NCBI RefSeq assembly: GCF_000237925.1
Contig: NC_031497.1
Location: 15,240,770 to 15,304,769, forward strand
Source: Schistosoma mansoni
Lineage: Eukaryota > Platyhelminthes > Trematoda > Strigeidida > Schistosomatidae
Direction of reading: 5' to 3'
DNA length: 64,000 bases
A program made the translations under genes and the position numbers. Positions 13,801 to 24,900 of this stretch are shown here, one piece after another. The notes beneath the pieces are model-generated. The model did no database searches. It was not told the origin of the DNA and saw nothing but the letters and a program-made list of their open reading frames with translations. Numbering within the stretch: the stretch's first letter is position 1; every line of letters begins with the position of its first letter.

Positions 13801-16800
13801 CTATATATATATAATCACTGAATAGTTATACAATAACAATATGTATAGAATAATAGTCCATTAATAGATTCTGGAAGTTACACGTACCTTAATCTTCACT
13901 AGGGTGTAACACCGCACGTCAACCAGGTGAATTGTTGTATTAGGTCATGTACTTTTTAGCTAAGGCAATTCTAATTTATCCTCATAACCTAATATGACAC
14001 CGAGATTCATTATAACGCATATACCATTACACATAAAATTTCTCTTAACCAGAAAATTTATGTTACTACACAGCCATGATTACAAGATCTACAGAGGTTC
14101 CATTACAAAATCAAAATCCACCAGGTGACATCTACTGAGTGAGATAATACACTTGTGTTTTTAAATCGAACAAATCTCTAGGATTAACTCAATTTATTTA
14201 ATGATTTCCTAAAAGGCAAAATATATTTTAAAAATATCAGGGACCAAAATTAAAAATAACTCTCACTTTGCAGTCTGATCCGATTTTTGATTATTTCCCT
14301 GAAGCTTGGATTAGACTGCCAAATAGAATAATAGCATTATTCTTAACTTCAATCCCTGAGACTTTTACAGATACGATTTCTTTTTAATGCCTTCCGTTAA
14401 CTTAGTGCCTAAATATTTTGAAAATAGTTCTTCAAATCTAGACGAAAATTCCTGCACAATGACTTTTTGTTTGTATTTCGAACAATTTGAAATTTTGAAA
14501 ACAATCTAATTTTTCAGATGTCAAGAAATCCAATGCAAACTGCTGGTTGCTATGCTATTTTAACAGGTATTTTAAAAAATCCAAACTGTGGATTGTTGGA
14601 ACTTGATGTACAGGTAATTAAGTTTCGGATTTTTTTATAAATCCGTCATGTCTCAATTTCCTTCCAATTTTTTATTTCTTTAAAAAGCAGCGCTATTCTT
14701 AAAAAATATGTTTTTTCTATAATCTCACAACTTATCAAATCGCCCAATATGGAGTTAAGTAGTCTATTGATACAAATTTCCTATTTTAAGTCTCGGAGAC
14801 CATCCTAATCTATGGCTAATGATTAAGTAATTTGCTTAGATATTTAATCTGAGAAATACCACTTTACATGTCTTATCTTCCTAATTTAATCGTTCATTGT
14901 TAAATAGACTGTTTATATCAAATTTTTACTACCACCAATATCATTATTTTATCTCATGAATTTCCTATGTTAGATGCTTTAACATTTTGGAACCTCAGTC
15001 AGGGGATATTTGTATCAGATACTAATTCTATGAAGACTGTTTAATGCTGTCGATGGTGGATTGTGAAATGCAATAAATAAAATGTCATCATCTTAAAAGT
15101 CTATGCATATTTAGAATGGAATAATGCAGCATCAGCAATTTGGTACTCAGACTATCAATATTGTAATCTAAATTACATTATTGTTGAGACAATAGTCAGA
15201 TAAAACATGGAATAACTAATTGCTTAATTCGTTTTGTTAAAATATCGAATAATAATTCTCAATAAACAGTCTGATTTGAATTATATTTCTTATCTGCATG
15301 AATGCTTGATATTTTGTTCACATTTCAGTGAGCTACATAAGTAACAAATAAAAATGTTATAATGATGCTAATTTTTACTTTGTAATTGGCAATTTTTAGA
15401 GAGAGCATAGCTTTAAATTGTATAGAAGATGAGTAGAATGAAGATAGTTCTCTTTTTTTTCTTTTTAATCAGTGTTGTAAGCTTTATTAGTGATTGAAAT
15501 GTATCCCCTCACAGAAAGTACTTTTCAGTATAATTTTCAGTAAAAGGAATAAAATACACTAACGGATTCAAAAAAAAATAAGATTCAATCCAAATCAATA
15601 CCTACAAGGTTACTGCCCCCATGATCTGTTTTTCTATGTAAATAACCTGCACTTGTCCTTAAAGTAGTTTCGTCATTCCAAAATATTTTTTCAAATACTT
15701 ACCACAGTGGTATTGAGTGCAACAAAATAATTGAAAATCCCGTTCTTATCTTCATTATCTTATGAGTAACCCACTAGGTCTATATCTTTGAAAATAACCG
15801 ATATTCCAAATGACTTCTTATCATACATATTTAGTATTTAATATCTAGCATTACAGGATATTATGTTACAATTACGATGAACAATACAATACGATTTATA
15901 TACGACTGCATAGTACGACTAGTTGAACAAGACCACTAGATATGAGATAAGTAGACCTCCATACCAGATCAAGAAATACGTGGACATATAATACTGACTA
16001 GTGACTGAAAACGAGATAAAATGAACGTTTAGTTAAACAGTGTAAAACCCAAGATACAGTAGAGTGAAGTCAGTTTTTCGTACATAACAATAGTCTATAT
16101 ACTTGGTGCTTGTCAGTCGTCGATCACTGGCCAAACATATCTTACTTCCATTTTTCACATATTACTTATTAAAGAGGAACACCCAACTGTTTTATTGTCT
16201 TTTGAAATTAATTTACTTAAGGATTTGTATGACTAGTCAGATATAATAAGCAAGGGCTAGTCAACTACACTGCATAACTGCACATCTTTTCCCAGTTACC
16301 ATTCTATTCCTTTTATAAATAAACCCAGACTTGCATCATCAAATATTCTGAAAGGCAACCTTCCATATAACAGAGGTTGCATAAAGTAATTCATGAAATA
16401 AAAATTTATAATCACATTTATTTTCATCTTCTCATAATCTAGAAAGAAGTCTAGTAAATTGAATGGCGATAAAACTTTTTGAAATTCAAAATATAATTAT
16501 TATCAGTCACTTAACTGTTTGTTATTTACTGAATAGTTGTAGAAAACAAAAACAATTCTTAATATCGGATTTCACCACGGACAGATATCAAATTGGGATG
16601 ACGAGTTCCTGAAACTCAAGTCAGAACCCATTGAGGGCGAATTACAGACTACCTGGTTACGATACAATCATCATGGATGGGAATGGATGATAGCCAGGCT
16701 ATTTTATAAACTGACGAAACAATTTGTTACTGGTTCAGTGATATTTGAGTTACCCACTAGCTGAGAGATCTGAAGGTCTTGTGTTCAATCTCTAATGTCG

Positions 16801-19800
16801 TCATTCATAGTTGCACCACCAGGGAACCACGCACTACTACAAGCGATTGTCCAATATAACCTAGTCATCAATGATCAGTCAGTGTATTATAACTGTGAAA
16901 ACAAGTGCATTTCTGTACTATGAACTAACAGTTTTTGGAAAGTAATGTTTCATTGTTGAATTAATTTATATCAAATGACATTTATTTGGATTTCGATAGG
17001 ATATTATAGTAAATCAAGATTTTCTTGATTTACAAGATTCAGCTCGAATTAAACTACCAAATCTATGTGTAAGATATGGTCAGACAACAACTGATAAAAT
17101 TCGGGTACTGTCACCACGTTTCAAAAGATCTGAATATAGTCCAAAAGAAATCTTGATCATAATGGGACGCTCAACAAAACAAAGTTTAGCTGATTTATTA
17201 CGTCCTTTGGATATTGCTGGTAATAAAATTGTTACAAGACAAGTATTCGTGAAGATTCTAAATGTATGTGTATTCTTTCTTCTTAAATTTTCCTATGTAT
17301 AATCATCGTTTGACAAAGCATGGTTTTCATAAAAATTAATTGTTAATATTCTATATTTGCAGTATGTTAGACCATACCTATGAAATTTAAACGATTCTTT
17401 AGATAAGTAGAATATTCACCACTCACTGGCAAACTTTAAATACACTGTGTGCGCGGAGCCTTGGATGTAAAAGCCGTTAATTTAAATATAAAAAACACTG
17501 ACAAAATTTCCGATTACTTCTATATTTTATGAGTAGCACGATATATTTAGACTACCGATGCGAAACCTGACAGTTCATATAACAAACTTCGATCAAATTT
17601 CTAATTCAACCTGAAAAGATTTGACCCATGTACTTTAATCATGTTCGTATTAGGATAGATAATGTGGAATGATGGCAGGACTACATCACGAAGTCTATTG
17701 GAGTTGTAAACTGTAACAACTGGACTTTAACTCTATGGTGCTAATGTATCGCGCTCGTCGCAAGATTGGACATCACTGGGTTCGATTTCCTTAATGTTAA
17801 CTATATATATATAGCTATTTAATTAATCCCCGTAGATAAATATAAAATTAGTGTATTCATCCTCAGTTTTACAAACTCGTCTGACATTACTCATTATGTC
17901 TGAAAATTTTTTTCTCAGTAAATTCATTTTTTTCCTATTTGTTTAAGGTATTTGATTACAAAATCAATGGATTATAATCAATGTAAAAATTCACTTAGTA
18001 TTGTTTGTTTGAATCTTCCCATTGATGTTTAGGACTGCAACTGATCAGTCTCTAACTGGCATATGTGCATACTGTGCGTCTTCACTCAATATAGCCTTAG
18101 TTCACAAGCATTGTAAGCAAAGATGGATAGTGGCTAGCAGTGGAATTCAGGACGCGCGTTTCATCCTATTTGGGACTCGTTAGCTGGGTGCTCCTGCATC
18201 TCACAGTTGATGTTCACTCTAGGACTCGAACCCAGTACCTTTCGCTTCAAACGCTATCGCGTTATCCACTCAGCTACTGAGTCCTGATAGCCACTTGCTT
18301 GTGCAATGGGGTGAAGTTTAAATTCACTTAGTATTGTTTATTTGAATCTTCCCATTGATGTTTAGGACTACAACTGGTCAGTCTCTGATTGCCATTGAAG
18401 CGAAAGGTACTGGGTTTGAGTCCTAGAGTCAAGATCAACTCTGAGATGCAGGTACATCCAGCTGACGAGTCCCAAATAGGACAAAACGCGCATCCTGGAT
18501 CCCACTGCCAGCCACTATCTATCTTTGCTTATAATCAATGTAGTTTTGAATAGAGCAAGAACAAAGAATTGAGCAGAATAACAAGAATTCATTTTATTTC
18601 ATTAGATTATCATCAACTACTTATAACCTTAAATATAAGAATCAAAATTATTATAAAGTTGACACACACTAATAACAGTAAAAATGGATAAGGTATCATT
18701 ATGGTAGAGTAGTGAGAGGACTGACATATAATGAGTATGGTAGATGCGTGAGAAAAGATTTTTTATCATCAGTTATAGTAAAATAAATAATTGATTCTAT
18801 AATAAAGTAGTTGAACATAAATTAAAAACAATTAAGATTAATATGAGTTGAGATCCATCAATCAAAAAACAAATAATATGGATATAACTTCGAAATAACA
18901 GAAGTAATTGAAATAGGGGAGATAGAAGTTGAAATAAATGACGATAAAATCACCATCAGTAAGAGTTGATTTCCAACCGTGTTCTTTTGGATACACAAGT
19001 TTGGCTTTATTCGTTTAATGGATATGGATTCAACAAATTTGAGAAGAATGGCATTCAACAGTCAATCGATAGTACTGAAAGATTTTCTTCTATCAACCTG
19101 ATGTCCTGTGTCACAAATGTGTTATGCGATAGCACTGCTAAAGGCCTTAAATCTTAATGACCTGAGATATTTTGGAATACATCCTTGAAATCAAATGTAG
19201 GCCTTTCTTACTGTTCGACCAATGTAACTGCTTTGGCAGATACATACAAATCTGTATACGCAAATGGTGGTAACAAATAAAGGGTACCTATCGATCTCCG
19301 ATTGGATTAAAGAACATATAAGATAATCAGCTTAGCTGTAGGATAACTTCAGGTCAGTGTGCTTTTTAATCTTCCGTTTATTAATGCCACAACATCGTCA
19401 CCCTTAAATTCAAGTTGAATGAGAATAAGTTTCTTGTCTACTGTGGTTTCTTTAAGAGTTTTCTACTTACTTTTACCAGACTTCGTAATAAATTTCCTTG
19501 GATGCTCATTGTTTTTTAGGTGTTTTTTCACGTGTATCAATTCTGCTTTTAGTGCACCAACAGAGCACATTATTTCTGTTATGTGGAACAATGTTTTGAT
19601 AAGTGTCTTTTTGTAACTAATCAGACAAAAGCTGTTGAACACCATTCCACGTATCTTGTGGATAAAAACTGAGCGCTGAAGTGTAACATCCTCCCTCAGT
19701 TGTATGGCAGTGTCGAGATAGTGGTACTTGACATTCCTTTTCTGTTCTATGGTAAACTGAATATTTTTATGAGCGTCGTTGAAAAGGTTTAACAGGTGTT

Positions 19801-21859
19801 TTGGTTGTTGCTGACCATTACATACAATAAAATTATCGTCAACATACCTCGCATAATATGCCATTTCATCATCCGCTTCTTTAAGCTTGTTCTTTTCAAG
19901 TTTAGCCATGAATATATCTGCTAGGACATGACCAAGTGGACTTCCTATTTTATCCCATCAGTTTGACGATAGGTGATGTTATCAGATTGAAACCGAACAT
20001 CTTTTGTGCGCATAATTAGTCGTTCGAGTGCTGTTGCTGATAGAGATAAGAAGTCAGATTGCTCGCGAATTATGACTGTGGTTTTTGAAAGCAGCATTTT
20101 GGCAGAGATGTTAAATCAGACGAAACCGTCAACTTAGCATCGAAAATTAGACAGCATTTTAGATTATTAAACCTATATCATCAATTATACAATATAGTAC
20201 AATGGTTCATGATTCATTACATTTAATAGAAAATTATTCTTTGTATTATTTTTGGTATGTAAACGTACACACATATTTTAGACAGGTTTTTATTTAGTTG
20301 AATATTAATTAGAGGTCCGGTGGTTATTTCACTGGCTCATAACTTCTCACAGCTTTCATTATTGATTATATACAGTCAGTGGTGTCTTGAAATATTAGTA
20401 GAAAATTATGGATGTAAATGGCCTAATGAAATATAGTTTCCATTTATTGTGAGAGAAATGGAATGAAGACGTGAAGATAGTAAGAAGAAAACAGAACTTA
20501 AAGGAAACAAATGATAGCAAGCTAACATAAGGCAAAGATTTTACTTGTTCAAACCTGAGCAATTGACAATAAATAGCTTCAACAATATGTTTCAGCAGTT
20601 CGTGTAAACCTTCTACAAGAATATTATCAAATAAACAAAAAATCAAAAACAAGGTCATATTAAACCATAATTTCATCATTTGTAGATATTGGCCTGTCCT
20701 GTATACAGTGAAAATTCGTATTCTTCGATGTGAAATCTCCAGGCTGCTCAGTTTTTATTGCTTAGTGATAACCAGTAACTGAAGTATATATCTCTTGACA
20801 TTGTAGTGACAAACGTCGTTCAGCCATCTCAAGGCTGAGATTGTTCACCATCAGTATTCTTGGATAATTACATTCTGCATTGTCAAGTGACTGAAGTTAG
20901 GAATTTAGACCGTTGGATTCTGGCTTATCCGTTTTAAAGTTAAATCGCACTATTAGACCTGAAACTCTTAGGCACGAACGCTGAAATAGTCATAAGTCAC
21001 CGCTGATAAGAAGTCCCATACTGTATCGACAAAGTTACCGCGCCCGTCTTGGCTTTAAGCTTTTTCCAAATCGACATCAATTAATGACATGAAACAAATT
21101 TAAACGTCATCTATATTTAATGCTTATCAATGTACTCAAGACCTAACCGATGTAAAACTTTTCATTCGAATCTAAATGAAATTTCTACTAAATCATACCT
21201 AGTCAGCAATCGAAAAAAATATTATCAGAAGCGGGGTTTTGTGGAAATTTTAGTAATTTTATAGTTGAATTCATGAGTCACTTGAAGCCAGATTACCATG
21301 GAAAACTTGCTTATAGAATATTCTGTAAACTAATTATGGATGTGCACTGCTGAGGAGTTTCACAATAAAAAAAATATCACAATAACATATTTAAATAAAC
21401 TGAAAAAAATAATGTTCGCTTATTATTAATATGAATTTTGAAAGAGGCCTTCGCCAATTTGTTGTGGTTTTATGTCCGGCTTTTGTCATGTGATTTATTC
21501 ACCAATCGAAGTCCGACTTGTCTAATCTTAGCACTGTGCGGAACAAATGACGGCCGACCGGTATGACCAGCCTAGCGTCCTTATTGGTCCCCTATACGCC
21601 TAGCCCTTCCAATTGAGTCCAGAACACCAATAACAGCTTCTGTTATGCAAATCATTTATTTCAAGTATACTCGGTTTATATACCAGACAAACGGACCGCA
21701 TCACACCATCAAATAAAAAAATAATATTTGTACAAGATCAAGCCAAATGTGTCTATAAACATGGGAGACAATAATCAATAAACCGAAAATAATTTAGGGA
21801 CAGTAAATCGTATAATAATAATTTATAGGTCAAAATAAAGCTTATAATATCTATATCTA

Positions 21860-21937
<78 letters not shown>

Positions 21938-24900
21938 GTATAGAATAATAGTCCATTAATAGATTCTGGAAGTTACTCGTGCTTATGTCTTCACCAAGAT
22001 ATATTTTATTTTATTTAAACACATGAATATTGGTAAAAAGGGGTACCAGATATATATGCGCCACACAAATCTCATTCGATTTGTGTGAGGGCTGGAATAC
22101 TGCCCAGGTACCCAAACTGAAGCAGGTAGTTTTCTTAGGGGACCGAACCCCGAGCCTTTGACTTAAAGATCCGATCCACAAGGCAGTGGAGCATCATGAG
22201 GAGATGCAGTCCCATGGTAGCCGGTAACCAACAATTGATTCGAACGCCATTTGTTCCCTCAAGATACTGGAGCCCATGTGCACCATTGGTTTGGAATGAG
22301 GGTTTTCCAACTCCCCCTAGGTGAACTTTCCGTGTCCACCAAACCGTTTAAAGCGCCAGACATTCGCTTTTCGTCCTCTCAATTTCGTAAACAACACCCC
22401 CACCACGAGAAGGCAGTGAGTAGGACTTCCCTGGCAGAGGCTATATACGCGTGACCATGTTAGAGCATTTCGAGAGGGAGAGCTTTCTCTCCCTACTCTC
22501 AGCCGTACCAGGGCATTTTGAGGCTCCAAAATATAACATTCATATGATATATACCAGTCAAATACATAAACAGTTTTACAATAATATCTTTACAATGTTA
22601 AGTAATTATTACAATATTTTAGATATATGAAGTATATTTGTTTGTTTCTAAATTTTTTATTAATCCATTTCAAAAGTGAATCGAATTAGTTTATTTTTAT
22701 TATTATAATAATATAATTTTATATAATTTATAATCTAAAATGTACACTCATTTCCAGAAAGTACTTTGATTCATTTCTTAAACTAAATGTTTCTTTTATT
22801 AGAATTAATAAATCTAAATTATAGAAAGCTAATCATTATTTATTATTGTATTATTTAAACAGATTTATATGATGGTAAGTCATGACATTACATCTTAAAT
22901 ACTAATTACCTTTTATGCATATGATCTAATATAATTAAGATTTCAACCAAATTATATCATAATTTATAAAGAGCTTATTTTAAAGATAATCTATTGAGAA
23001 AATTCTTTTTTTTAAGTAAATCAATTTTTTTTTAGTAATCACTATGATGATATCAAGGATGAGATAAGGTCAGAAAGCTCATCAGCTTTCTATGTTAACG
23101 AGAACAATAAACAAGTATAGTTTTTGACTTATAGTTCGGATAATTGTTAATCAATTCAATCTAATGAAATTATTTGTTTATATGCTATAAATATTACAAA
23201 AGTTATAAGTGATCAGTTCGATTTCTCAAAACTTTCATAGATGTTCATTACAATGGAAATAGGAAATAAGCTTATTGTGATAAATGAGTTTTTAAAGGGA
23301 ATAAAAGTGATATACTGTAAGTTCAAAAAGTAATTAACATTGACGGGTTACTCACTGTACAAAGTTGCAATTACTGAAATCAAAAATCAATATATAGTTT
23401 CATTTCCGCTGGCAATCGATAGAAGTAAATAAATCCTTTTATGACAACAGAATCAAATGAATACATTTCGAAGTGAGCACATAAAACATTGTCTTGACAC
23501 TTTAATCATTTAGGTTATGGAATAAATACAGAATCAAAGATCAATAATCTACAATTTCCTGGATTCTGTTTTATTCAATAATTAGCATATTTCATCTGAC
23601 AAGCCATTAAATCACGATTATTATCACTTTTGCCCAACGTATATGATATTTATCATTATTCACATGGATTTATATGTTCACCCTGTTGATAATGACAGAT
23701 TGAATTTGAACAGTGGATCTTGTGCTGGATAAATATTTTTAGTAATATTGGCTAATAGATTAAAATTAACTATTCTGTCAGCATAATGTTAGTTTTATTG
23801 TATTTAATACATTCTTTAGTAAATAATAGGCCTTATCCATGCATATCGTCATAATCGTAAACACACATTTTAATTAGACAATATAAAAGTATGAGCAAAG
23901 TATTAACTTATTCGGATTAGTTATGAGCGGACTGGAAGTTTTACAGAAAACATGTTGGAGTATATCTTAGGGTAATCAAACTGAAATATTATGTCAATGA
24001 CTCTTACAATGATACATATAGAGTAAAACAGACCCAGCTAGATCATCTTAATTTAACATTTCATATTTTTCGTAATGTTGCTTGAAATCACTTACAATGA
24101 TGCAGATAATCACTTCTCTTTCATTAAGTTCAAAATACTGAACTCGTTTCTTTCAATTTCTCTGTGTTTTTCTCATTATGTACAGCTGTTTTTATGATCA
24201 TAGTTATCTTGTCTTTACTCATGTCAACTTTCACCATAACAATGTAAACTGTAAACAATAAGTAAATATGATATTACCAAAGTTGCTAATCTCAGTAAAT
24301 CATGCTGTGGAATACATTTAAGATTAAAAATTCCTTAAAGTGGACCCATAAGACCATTATCTGATTCCCATAAAAGATCAATATATCGTGCAATAAGACG
24401 AAAGGATTGATCGTACTTGAAATGAATGAATTAAATGGATAATGAAATGTGATGCTCCTACTTTAAAAAAAAACAATCTGCTGCAAGGTCATATATTCGA
24501 GCAATTATTACAAGTTGTTTATTGCACATTGGTGGGCTGTTATTAGACGGTGTTTCGTTAATTCAAACTGTTATTATTAACTACAGATAGGAAAAAAATG
24601 TTAGTTACACATCGGCGACGACGTTGATGACAGGATTAATATTCACCACATCGATAAAGTTGATGTTACCTTAACATATGAAAGGAAGTTACTTCATCAA
24701 TTAAGAAAAAGAATGGTCTGTTTATCCAGGTGGATCACTGTTTTTCATCTTGTGTAATATCTAGTTGCGATATAAAATGGAATGTATACCTACTTGACTA
24801 GTTTTTTTTTAAAGTTTATAATAAACAGACAATTTGTATAAATTGAAAATCTCACTTTTTTGAAAAACTATATATAATCGAAACATTTACATCTTATAGA

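Noticed and set aside
16595-16630. Hammerhead-like ATGACGAGTTCC ... GAAAC ... GTC
   Set aside because: The first core box is wrong and stem II has almost no loop or pairing. It may be a relic, but it cannot be supported.
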